Below the pieces are notes generated by a model. The model was given only the letters and a program-made list of their open reading frames with translations, did not search any database and had not been told where the DNA came from. A DNA stretch of 64,000 nucleotides. Origin: Diphasiastrum complanatum (taxonomy: Eukaryota; Streptophyta; Lycopodiopsida; Lycopodiales; Lycopodiaceae). Where the stretch lies: NCBI GenBank assembly GCA_029204225.1, contig CM055104.1, forward strand, positions 54,788,538 through 54,852,537. Direction: 5' to 3'. The position numbers were made by a program, and so were the translations under genes. Of the stretch, positions 23,881 through 34,319 are shown in pieces. Within the stretch, counting starts at the first letter, position 1. Each line of letters begins with the position of its first letter.

Positions 23881-24160
23881 ATGTACTGTGGCGGGGCCCA
23901 CTAGGTAAGGCTTGGCCAACAGTATTTTAAGTGGTGCTTGCTTATTATTGTGCAAAAATACCCACAACAGGGTCCACGGCCCAAAGTAGTGCCGGTCCCT
24001 CGGCACTAAGTTGCAACTGTCGTGAAGGGGCGTCGTTGGTGGTTCTTTTATTGCTAGGACATGGGTGCTTCAAGAAAAGCGTGGATAAAATTCGCTTACA
24101 AAAAACTTGAGGCTTTATTGGATGATGGCGATCAGGCAAGAACTTGGACTTGCCAGATTT

Positions 24161-26060
24161 TCAATAATACCCATAAGAGTATGGTGGCCATTCCGGATAA
24201 CCTTGTTCATTGACAATTGGGTAGTTGAGGTATGCCATCGGAGGATTCCAAGATAAATCTTGCTGATATAATGGATCCTCATAGATCGGTGCAACTGGTC
24301 CCAATGTCATGGACTCCCCCAAATCATAATGTGGATATGACGTGCTTGCTTGATGCTCTTGTCTGTCCAAGTATTCGAAGTATGCATCAACCTGACGACT
24401 TTCCTCAGCAGTCAATATCATAGATTTAGGACAAGGCTTTGTCATTGTAGGTGCTAGTTCTTGCTGTACAATTGGCCATTTTGGGCTTGGATTTCTTGGA
24501 TTTGGCCTTTGAATAATGGATATACCCCGAATTGGCGTTAATTTGGGGGTCTATTGAATTGTGGAACAATTAGACTTTGGTTGAATCTTGCTCGTTGAGG
24601 GGCAATCATCAACTTTAGTCTTCTCTTGGTCATTGCACTTCTCCGTTGAAGGCTGCGTGATGGCACTGTTCCTTGGATCTTGTGTTGAATTGCCTTCAAG
24701 TTGCTCTGTTGACACTAGTCCCCTTTGTAATTCATCACTAAGAATTCTTTGTAGTGATTGCCTCAAGAGACTTGGTAAAATCCGTTGGACTTCGTCGGAT
24801 GCCAATTTCTTGACTTCCTCAGTTACCATTGGCATGATGGATTCTACCATCTATGTCTTCTGTGATGGTTTTACTTGTTTGCCAGAGGGTATCTTTGCGT
24901 ACTTTGGGACTTTTGCCAGATTGTCCTCTTCGTCATTCGTTTCATAATCCGGTGGCATTAAGATTTTTCTTTTGTAGTACGTTCGAGGTGGAAGAATTAT
25001 CCCAGGTGAATGTCGGTCTACATAGGCCAAATGCCTCCTGGCTATTTGTGAATTTCTCATTGGGCAATCTCGGCATGGATGATTAACTCTGCATCATGAA
25101 CACGAGGGATCAAATGTGGACGAATCCCCTCGGTGTGGACATTCAGCACGGCGGTGTTTTCCTCCGCATCCATAGCACCCAACTGAGTGTAGTATGCCAT
25201 CACCTCTAAGTTGATAGGCATACCCCTTAGGATCTTCCACAAAATAGACTGGTAGGCTGTTATGGTCCTCCATTGAATTCGGTGACATGCAAGAGGATAT
25301 AACCAAAACTTCTACCTTGCCACTATTTGTTGAAGAAACTCGTGATTTACATGGATCAATCTGACATCCATCCTTCTAGTGAGCTCCTTGTTGACTTGAT
25401 TTTTCTTCTGACCGTTGAACCATTGGATCTTGTTGTCGACAACCTGTTGTTCTGTATTTTGTCCTTCTAACAAGCGCGAATTCTTGATGGACACCTGGTA
25501 CTTGGATGATCCCCAAAGCAGAAGGTACATTCATCCTTTTCAAGAAACTTAATAGAGCGAGCATAAGCTTGCTGATAGCTTGAACTGCAAGGTTCTTGGT
25601 CTTCCGCTGCACTTGATCTGCTTGACCTTGCTGCACTTTGTTGCCTTGCATGGGGTTCCATTCTTGTTGGATCATTGCTTGTTGTCGACCTTTGTTCCTC
25701 TGATTCCCCATCTGGATAGGGAAAATCCTTCTTCCCGAGTGAGATTTCCATCAAGGCAGCATCCTTACAAAGTTGTGCAAGCGACGCATAGGATGCTAAC
25801 TCTTCCATACCAGATCTGATCCTTTTGGACAGTCTGGCATAGTATTTTGCTATGATGATCTATTGGAGAATTGGGGGATCACAATCCTTCACTAGATGAT
25901 AGATTCGATAGGTGTAGTCTCAGATTGTTTCAGTAGAAAACTTTTGTAATTTCGATAATCCTACAAGGGCGGTCTCCATAGTTCAGCACTAGAATGTCGC
26001 AAAGTAGCTGGTTGGTGAATTGCTTCAAGGTTTGCTCAATGACTATGGTGTTCCAACTTT
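24161..26060 (-). pseudogene. Gag-like ORF of the non-autonomous LTR element, broken
   Basis: Minus-strand coding pieces follow one another from about 26,060 to 24,161 with stops and shifts between them. In order they are a gag-like helical part (KYYARLSKRIRSGMEELASY, LAQLCKDAALMEISLG), a Ser/Gln-rich linker, a zinc knuckle CTFCFGDHPSTRC (about 25,495-25,535), a second knuckle CYGCGGKHRRAEC (about 25,130-25,170), a basic/acidic part (PPRTYYKRKIL, DYETNDEEDN), a predicted helical segment (MVTEEVKKLASDEVQRILP) and a Tyr/Pro-rich tail (YPEWPPYSYGYY). Both knuckles are C-X2-C-X3-H-X4-C, one residue shorter than the usual retroviral C-X2-C-X4-H-X4-C. No protease, RT or integrase is present between the LTRs, so the element must have depended on another for mobility. 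Confidence 0.6.
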
Positions 26061-26689
26061 TTATTTTCTTTTTTTTTTGAAGTGGAAGAAGAAAAAGAAG
26101 AGGAGAAAAGAATCAAGAAAAGAGGGATCCGTATGGATATGAACAGAAACAGAAATGGATTTAACAGATAACCGCAATGAAAGTTACACTGTCAAGAGAA
26201 TATGGACATGGACAGAAGAGTGATGAATGGTTGGTATGGATGGTGGTGGAAACTGATTTTTCTTGGTACTGATCAACTTGATCTGAGGTTCATTCACTTG
26301 GTTCAGTCCAGGGATGTTGGATCTTGATGGATATTGCAACTGCAACCTAGATTTGACAAGATCTAATCAATTTCAGTTGGCTAATAGTGTGATTTTAGCC
26401 CCTTTTCTTGGTTCTTTGTGGTTTTTTTGTTTTTTTTTGGTTGAGATTTCTTCATATTTGAATGAATCTAATCTTCAACCTTCCTACAGTAGTTGTATAT
26501 GGACCATTTCTAGACAATGTGAGTTCTGCAAGAGTTCTTGATGGGCAGATTTGTCAGGATCTTGAAAAAACTCAGTTTTTTGGCACTTTTTGGCACTTTT
26601 TCTTAGATATTTCTAAATCTAACCATTGGATCCCCACAAAAATTCCACAGTAGTCAGATCTTGGTTAGATCTATCTAAAAAATTCTTTT

Positions 26690-28065
26690 AAAGCTACTTC
26701 CCAGCAGATCTCAAAAAATCATGGAAAAAAGTGTATTTTTGGGGGTCTTTTTGCAAAATTTTAAGATTTTCTGGGAACAAACCCTTGAAGACTAGTATGC
26801 ACTTGTATCTCAGTCAAATTCACCTGCTCACCAAGCTGCAAGAGTTACTTCCCAAGGAAACTGAAAAAATCTTGAAAAAAGTGCATTTTTTGTGGATTTT
26901 TTCCAGAATTTTAAGATTTTCTAGGAACAAACCCTCGCAGACTAGTATGCACTTGTATCTCAGTAAGATTCAGCTTCTCACCTAGCTGCAAGAGCTACTT
27001 CGCAAGGAAACTCAAAAAATCTTGAAAAAAGTGCACTTTTGGGGGGTTTTTTTGTAAAATTTTAAGATTTTCTGGGAACAAACCCTTGCAGACTGGTATA
27101 CACTTGTATCTCAGCCAGATTCACCTGCTCACCAAGGTGCGAGAGTTACTTCCCAAGGAAACTCAAAAAAACTTGAAAAAAGTGCATGTTTTTGGGGTTT
27201 TTTTTGTTTTCTGAGAAAAAACCCTCGCAGACTGGTATACACTTGTATCGTAGTTAGATTCACCTGCTCACCAAGCTGCAAGAGCTACTTCCCATAGAAA
27301 CTCAAAAAGTCTTGAAAAAAGTGCATTTTCTTGTGGTTTTTCTGCAAATTTTTAAAATTTTCTAAGAAAAAACCCTTGCAGACTGGTATGCACTTGTATC
27401 TCAGTCAGATTCACCTGCTCACTAAGCTGCAAGAGTTACTTCCCAAGGAAACTCAATTTTTTTTGAAAAAAGTGCATTTTTTTGTGGTTTTTTTGCAAAA
27501 TTTTAAGATTTTCTGGGAACAAACCCTTTTAGACTGGTATGCACCTATATCTTATTCAGATTCAGCTGCTCACCAAGCTATGAGAGTTACTTCTCAATGA
27601 AACTCGAAAAATCTTTAAAAAAGTGCATTTTTTTGGGGGGGTTTTGGCAAAAGTTTAGGATTTTCTGGGAAAAAACCCTCACAGACTGGTATGCACTTGT
27701 ATCTCAGTCAAATTCAGCTACTTACCAAGCTGCAAGAGTTACTTCTCAAGGGAACTCAAAATATCTTGAAAAAACTGCATTTTCTTGTAGTTTTTTTGCA
27801 AAATTTTAGGATTTTCTGGGAACAAACCCTTGCAGACTGGTATGCACTTGTATCTCAGTCAGCTTCAGCTGCTCACCAAGCTGCAAGAGTTACTTCCCTA
27901 GGAAACTCAACAAATCCTGAAAAAACTGCATTTTTTGGGGGTTTTTTGGCCAAATTTTGAGATTTTTTGGGAACTAATCTTTGCAGGCTGGTATGTGCTT
28001 GTATCTGAGCCAGATCCACTTGCTTACCAAGCTGCGAGAGTTACTTCCTAGGGAAACTCAGAAAT
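26690..28065. repeat. ~151-bp tandem repeat array, nine units
   Basis: The phrase ACTGGTATGCACTTGTATCT or close variants recurs at 26,791, 26,941, 27,092, 27,231, 27,382, 27,533, 27,685, 27,836 and 27,987. Spacings are 150, 151, 139, 151, 151, 152, 151 and 151 bp. Each unit also has GCTGCAAGAGTTACTTCCCA, AGTGCATTTTT and TTTTCTGGGAACAAACCCT. The array lies in the 5' leader of the minus-strand LTR element, between its primer-binding site and gag. Open frames across it are by-products. Confidence 0.95.
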
Positions 28066-28702
28066 TTGTTGTCTGAGGAGGTTTTAGACCACTTTTTGCC
28101 CTTGGGAACCTTCATAGGGGCACTTTTTTTGGGATCTAACTCTCGCAGACTTCTCTGTGTCCTTGTCTCAATGAGATGAAACTTCAGAGAGCTTTGCGAA
28201 GGTTAGTTTTGAGTTTTGAAAAAAAAATTGATTTTTACAAAGGATTTTTGAATTTTTTTGGGTTTTTCTCTGTTTTTTCAAAATCTGATGAGAACTAACC
28301 CTCGCAGGCTTCTATGCAGGTCTGGGACAGTACCCTGGAGCTGCTGCCAGTCATGCGAAGGTTCATGCCCACTGGTTTTTGAGAAATCAAAATCTGATGA
28401 GATTTTGCCTCTCTCTTTCCCTCCAAAAACATATTTTGAGTTTTTTTTTCTAATTTTTATGGATTTTATGGATTAATAAAGGGATTGGGTGCCTGGATCT
28501 GATCCTCCCACCCCACAATGTCTCCCTACAGTTGAAACAAACAAAAATATCACAAAAAAACGGCAAAGACTAACACTACTAACACTATTCTACCCTTAAA
28601 ATTCGATTTTTTGGTGAAAATGAATGGTGAGAGAGAAGAAAATAGAGAGGGAGAGAGAGGAAGAGATTAAGAAAACTATGCGGCGAAGCGAGTGTGTGGC
28701 GC
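28066..28702 (-). other. Leader between primer-binding site and tandem array
   Basis: Non-coding. It has a diverged half unit of the array (CTCGCAGGCTTCTATGCAGG near 28,302) and a purine-rich stretch near 28,620-28,670. No gene is seen. Confidence 0.4.
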
Positions 28703-28720
28703 TCCCCGACAACGGCACCA
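28703..28720 (-). other. tRNA-Asp primer-binding site
   Basis: The minus strand reads TGGTGCCGTTGTCGGGGA, one base after the LTR end at 28,722. It matches the complement of the 3' end of tRNA-Asp except for two C-to-T changes, as expected from decay of methylated cytosines. This defines 28,722-29,387 as a 5' LTR for the element running leftwards. Confidence 0.75.
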
Positions 28721-28721
28721 T

Positions 28722-28911
28722 TGTTGTGTCGTCGATGTAGCATAGGGGTCCGTCGCTGGGAGCGACAACCTCGCCTTCACCTGCATAGCAAGAATAGAGA
28801 GGGAGAGGAGAGAGAGGAGAAAAGAGAGTGGAGAGAGGGAGAGAGAGAACGTCTAGGTTGAGAAAGGCTTTGGGGGCTTGAGCGCCTATCCAAGTTATTC
28901 TATCCCAACAT

Positions 28912-29001
<90 letters not shown>

Positions 29002-29387
29002 GGAGATGGAGAAACCAAGAGAATTTTATTAGAATGAGAATGGAAGATGATACAATACAAAGGAAATGGCTCCCTCTTATAGATTTTAGAGGTGAGCCTC
29101 CTTCACTCTCATTGGCCACTTCATTGGGGCAAGGATTCTAATCCAAGCCTTTAAAATAAACACAACTTAAATCTATTGGTGCACAAGGGCACTCACATGA
29201 TTCATGTGAGTTTTAAGTTGGACCCTTTTAGCTTTTTTATTTGCAACTTGACTTAGGGCCTCTAATGTCATTTTAGAGTTTTAAGCCCCTAGTCTCTTAT
29301 TCCTAGGAATTACAACTTGCTACTTGTGCTGGGTTGGGCTTACACGCACAGGATGCCAGTGCCCTCACACTTATCACCCTACTTACA
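28722..29387 (-). repeat. 5' LTR of the non-autonomous LTR element, minus strand
   Basis: 666 bp with minus-strand ends TGTAAGTAGGG (29,387) and ...CGACACAACA (28,722). It is nearly identical to 23,226-23,880 and contains a (GA)n tract at 28,915-28,998. The decayed ORF at 29,400-31,051 lies just upstream of it, so the same LTR could also have served as the 3' end of a neighbouring element. Confidence 0.85.
28915..28998. repeat. (GA)n inside LTR
   Basis: About 42 GA units. Confidence 0.97.
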
Positions 29388-29399
29388 ATGTATGCACTT

Positions 29400-31051
29400 G
29401 TTGCTTTGCATCCTGCACGGCCTTGTCCACCTGATCTTGTGCAATTGTCAGGTCATTCTACAGGGAGCTGATGTATTCTTCGAGGCGATCAACCTGTTGC
29501 TGTGTCGTCTTCTTTTCAGCTTCTAATTTTTCTTCATGCTGCTTGGCGATCTTCAATTCTCGGTTCAGTTGAACAATTTTCTGGCTGATGAGAGTGTTTT
29601 CAAACCTCGTATCTGAAATTCTCTGCTCCATTTCTTTTTCCTTATCAAGCCTAGACTGGATCACTTGCGTAAGGCTTGAGACCAAACCAAGAGCATCACC
29701 AGAATCTATTGTTGTGGAGGTGGTAGCAGCAGAAGGACCTGATGGTACTATCCTTGGTTGGCGTGGAAGAGGTGTCGAAAATTTTCTTCTTCAAAGGGGT
29801 CCTCCTCTTCATAGCCCTCAGGCACTGTGGCATCGAACTACTTCGGTGATTTCACAGCTTGCTCGACCCGAAGTGTGGCTGGTGTGGCTTCAACTTGAGG
29901 TTGCTGGGGTAAATGGCATGAATTTTCAACATCAACAGTAGTATCATGGAATTGTTCGGATCCTCTCCTAGAGGATTGGAGTTCAAAGGGCGCAAGGCTC
30001 TGGGGCATTTCAAAAACTTCGGAGGACCCAAGGGGGTCAGAATCATCGAACATATCCATAAAGTACTACATGTTTGGTGAAACAACTTCGGTGTGCGGGA
30101 GTGATGCAGCCTGGGCAGTTGTGATGAGAATGGTAGCCCCAATAGTCACAGACTATCTTTGAGTGGAAGCAGAGGCAAGGAAAGCATCAGAGGCGGGGGG
30201 AATAGGAAGTTCAGTGCGAGTAGTAGCTGGGAGTGGAAGCACAGCTGACGATGTATGCCTAGTACGATGACGTGACGCGGAAGGCAAGTCAGGAATGATG
30301 ATCTCACTGCGTGAACGACATTGACTATGTGAACTAGAGGCCTGGTGGGATGACTCGGTCGGTGCTTCTTTATAAATCGAAAGCACAGAATCCAGGTGAA
30401 AGCCATTTTCAAGGTGGGAGGTCGCTAGAAGAGATAACAAGAGGCCAACAATGAACTGCTGCTTGGTATTGCTCTTAATGGCTCATTTGAGCTCACCAGA
30501 AACAGTCTTGAACCAGTTATACGGTTCGAGAGGGGCCTTGGCTATCTTGACATAAGACTCGACTATCCTATGTAGGATTTGAGAAGTGATGCGGTCTTTC
30601 CTAAGGTTGCCAGTGTATGGCAGGCTCAGTGATGGCATCTAGGAGGTAGCCGTCATTGGTCCAATGCAAATCATTTGTTAGGTCTATATAAGGCTTAATA
30701 GCCTGTTTGGCCTGCTTATGGTTGGGTGAGGCTTGAGTACCAGACGTTATGCCTATGGCAGCAAGGGCGGCCTCAGTCACGCGCACCTTGTTTGTGGCTC
30801 CTTGAAAGGTGATGTAAAACTTGGATTTCTCCTCCTTCCACGTGCTGAAGGCAAGGGTGATAAAATTCATATTGATTCTCCCTGAAAAGGCTCTCTCATG
30901 AATACCCATTGTAGTAAGCAGAGGCTCCGCAAGGGTCATCCACCCACTGAGTGACCATGCTTGTGCTAGGAAGTATCATGATATCCGTAGTAGATGGGAC
31001 ATCATGATGGATAGTATAACGAGGCGACTGGGATGTATCTGTGGAAGACAT
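29400..31051 (-). pseudogene. Decayed transposon-associated ORF of unknown function
   Basis: A broken minus-strand frame of roughly 550 codons runs from ATG 31,051 (MSSTDTSQSPRY) towards the LTR. A frameshift lies near 30,935 and further stops near 30,600, 30,485 and 30,060. Visible parts are a folded-looking N-terminal region (FITLAFSTWKEEKSKFYITF, YIDLTNDLHWTNDGYLLDAI), a Ser/Thr/Pro-rich linker, an acidic segment (MFDDSDPLGSSEVFEM) and a C-terminal coiled coil (29,458-29,685; heptad-like LNRELKIAKQHEEKLEAEKK). No protease, RT or zinc knuckle is visible. It lies between two related LTRs (28.7-29.4 and ~32.2-32.7 kb), so it probably belongs to a second non-autonomous element. Confidence 0.5.
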
Positions 31052-31249
31052 GATGATCAAAAACAAAAAGTAAGACGCGCGAGTGTATAACAAAAAACAG
31101 TTCAGAAAGTTTGGAAGGCTTGGTCACTAAAAAAATTGGCAAGAGCTTCGCTAGCACAAGTGGGAAATAAATCGAATTCAACCAACTTATAAGTGAATTT
31201 GGAGGGTCCATTACACTGAATACTAGTTTGGCTGATCAGTTCTGAACAA

Positions 31250-32160
31250 AAATTTGCAGGCATGTATAGTACTGTGAAAATAGGCTATAAAAATCTCGGC
31301 GAAGGTTTCTGAGGAACTGAACCTATTCGGTGAACGTTTTCCAGGGTTGGCGAAGGATGAACCTTCGCCCAAGAGGGTCCTTCGCCCAAGTATTGTCATA
31401 AATACATTTTTTCAAGATCTGAATCTATGGCCCACCTAATTTTGACATTTTAAGACCGTCTAACATGTCAGTGAACGTTCCTAATGAGAGTAAGGTGTTC
31501 GGTGAAGGTTCCCTAGGCGAAGATTGGCTCGACGAAGGTTCAGCAGTGCTATTTTGAAAAAAAAACTCTATGACCAGATTTTTTTTGACAATTTATATGG
31601 AAATAACCTTCACCGAACTCTCAGATTCAAAATCTGACACAAATAAAGCTAGGGTAAACCCGACGAAGGTTTCTGACACAAAAAAAAACACTATTTATGT
31701 AGTTTGGCGAGGGTAAAAATCAAGAATTTATATGATCTGGATAGGAAGAATGTTCGCCGAACTCAAAAATAGTATTTTACTATAAATAGAATGTTTTGGA
31801 AACTTGGCGAAGGTTTTGGCAAAAAATCAAGAGTAATACTGGTATTTTTGCAAAAAAAAAATCTTTTTTGACAAAAATATGGCAATATGACATATGATCC
31901 TCTGAGAAAACCTTCTATTTCTGATATTATTCTTTGCCGACCTGGTAGTAGATAGATTTGAATCACACATATGCACAGTGAATCGGACGAAGGTTCTTTT
32001 TCTGTATTCTTAGAGTTTGATAATTTTTTGGTGTTTTTTGATGGTTATTCTGATGTTTTTGAAAATCTGCTAGGAAGGATTGTTCGCCCTTCAAACTGGA
32101 GGTTCTATGATCAAAACTGAAGGTGTCTGCAACTCGGTGAAGGTATCCTAAAAGAGGGCA
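31250..32160. repeat. GGCGAAGG / TTCGCC-rich leader
   Basis: No gene. GGCGAAGG, GACGAAGG, GGTGAAGG and the complementary CCTTCGCC, TTCGCCGAAC recur about 15 times in 0.9 kb, usually followed by TT or TTC (for example near 31,290, 31,355, 31,375, 31,510, 31,525, 31,660, 31,805, 31,988 and 32,140). Spacing is irregular. Confidence 0.6.
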
Positions 32161-32702
32161 AAAAGTTATCAGCTCTGATGATGATTTTTGCCTCCTTTTG
32201 ACGAGGAACTTGGCCTCTAAATCCAAATAATAACATGCAATCCCATTAACACAATTGATAAATCCAAATAAAGCATGAGAGATGGAGGAAAAGTGATAGA
32301 GAGCAAGGACATTCATAAATCCACTTCACAAGAGAACCAATTTGCTTTATTGAAATGAAGAATGAACATGTGTAGGAACTCGAGTTGGTCCCTTCTTATA
32401 GTAGACAGGAGGACCTTGGCCTCTGAATCCTATTGGTCCATTTCTGCCTCCCTAATTATTCAAATTTAAAAAATAGTGGGAACCATCCAGAATTGGAGGG
32501 AAACCCAACCTTATTCACTAACTTGACATTTAGGCCCTGCGACATTAAAAGTCCCGCAAAAAGGCCTAAAGTCCTTTTATTGACTTTGTAATTAATCAAA
32601 ACTATGTGATCATCGGGTTGGACTTACACACGCAGGGTGCCAAATCCCTCTCACTTGTTAACTAGGGTTAGGGTTGCCTTGGGATCCGCAATCCCTCCAA
32701 CA
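32160..32702 (-). repeat. Diverged LTR related to the 23.2/28.7 kb LTRs
   Basis: The minus-strand start TGTTGGAGGGATTG is at 32,702. It shares with the other LTRs, in the same order, a GTGAGAGGG...GGCA(C/T)CCTGCGTGTGTAAG block, a GGCCTAAATGTCAAGTT block and a TATAAGA(A)GGGA block, but is much diverged. Its 3' end is not defined. It abuts a copia RT relic at 32,703, so it seems to have inserted there. Confidence 0.5.
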
Positions 32703-33195
32703 CTAACAACATAGCATATATCTGTCCTAGCTGTGATAAGGTAAATCAAGCTTCCTACCAATTGTCTATACAATATAGTCTCAAATGGTTGTGACTCATC
32801 AAGCTTAGAACACTTTTTTACCTGACTCGATATGGGTGTCCACTACAATCCTGCAGTCTAAACCTGTGCATCAATTCCCTGACATACTTGAATTGAGTTA
32901 GCCCCACTTCGTGTCCTTTTTGCCACACTTTATGTTGATATCCATCATATTGAATTGATTCATTAGATTAGTCTCGATTATATCTACCACACTTTGATTA
33001 TTTTCAGTAATAATCAAGTCATCAACATAGAGTGCAACCAAAGCAATCACATCATCAAAGCATAAGACGTAGAGATTAGGGTCTGAGTGTGTTCTCACCA
33101 TCTCCTTAGATCAAAAGCATGCATCAATCTCGCTGTACCACGCACGTGGTTGTTGTTTTAGGCCATAAAGTTTCTTGTAGATGTTTCAAATTTCA
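32703..33195 (-). pseudogene. Ty1/copia reverse transcriptase relic
   Basis: Minus-strand translation gives YKKLYGLKQQPRAWYSEI (about 33,185-33,130), HSDPNLYVL...LVALYVDDLIIT (about 33,090-33,000) with the YVDD catalytic motif, and GSLIYLITARTDICYVVS (about 32,762-32,705). Stops and shifts separate these blocks. It is cut by the LTR ending at 32,702. Confidence 0.8.
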
Positions 33196-33199
33196 AGTA

Positions 33200-33488
33200 T
33201 GTGTTTACAATGATGGTATTCTACTGAGTGTAATTTATCTTGAATTAAACGTAGCTTAAATTGGTTGCTAATTATGGGAATTTGAGAGTTGAATGATGAC
33301 ACGTGGAACATGTCATTTCCACCTATTTTAGGATTGCATGCTTATACGATCACCTTACGAATTTCATATGGTTGCATTATGTAACATTCGTACTTTCAAA
33401 GTAAAATGCTTTTATTTGAAGTCATACTTTTTGAGCTAAAGATTGAGCGATATTTCTTTGTCACTACTCAAGAGTACACTCTCGAGTA

Positions 33489-33560
<72 letters not shown>

Positions 33561-34248
33561 CTTCATGCACACACACATTCATGCGTGCGAACATGCAAAA
33601 TATGACTTCAAGTAGAAGAAAGTTTAAGGTAAACAAGTAAATGACGGAGCCAAAATTTAATGTGTATTTATGGCAAAAATCACTCTGATGCTACCAATTG
33701 CGGTAAGATATTCCCTACCGCATGGGTTGCCTTTATCACATGCTTAGTCTGTTAGGAGTGTCACATACGCTAGGGACATCAAGATTATAATCCTTGGACC
33801 ACAATCATTGTTCTACTAGTCTTGTTGTTCCACACATTATACCAACTCACTAGCGTTGCTCACCCATGGGTAACCAATTGCACTTTTAGGACTTTGAGGA
33901 ATTGGAAATGTGTTCCAATCAATTCTTAGATGACAATTGGGAACCATTGGCTCGTAGCTAGGCAACACAAGAGTTCTTGTTGCCTGTAGCATAGTTTTGC
34001 CATAAGAGGTCGGTCGCTTTTCGGGTATCGGCCACATGAGCGTAATTCAACCCTCATTGCACATGGTGCACAAGGACGTACGCAGGAGACTCAAGACAAT
34101 CTCCATCAACAAAGCACATCAAAATCTACTACTGATGTGGCAAGCCTTCAAAAAGCTCCTCGATCTTGTTTCTTATCTATCCACACAAGAGGATAATGTT
34201 GGATTGGGGCAAATTCTCCAGTGCCAGTGGCGGCACTGAGTGGCACAC

Positions 34249-34250
<2 letters not shown>
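33200..34250. other. Intergenic with TC/CA microsatellite
   Basis: No gene recognised. A compound microsatellite (TC)12 then (AC)~21 lies at 33,489-33,553. Confidence 0.5.
33489..33553. repeat. (TC)n(AC)n compound microsatellite
   Basis: TC units to 33,512 pass directly into AC units to 33,553. Confidence 0.97.

Positions 34251-34251
<1 letters not shown>

Positions 34252-34290
<39 letters not shown>
34252..34290. repeat. (GA)n microsatellite
   Basis: About 19 GA units, then (TG)4. Confidence 0.96.
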
Positions 34291-34292
<2 letters not shown>

Positions 34293-34319
34293 TGTGTGAC
34301 CACCAAAACCAGCAAAAGA

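Noticed and set aside
26731-27960. Protein-coding repeats in the tandem array
   Set aside because: The frames shift between units with the unit length (151 is not a multiple of three), so no repeat protein is encoded.
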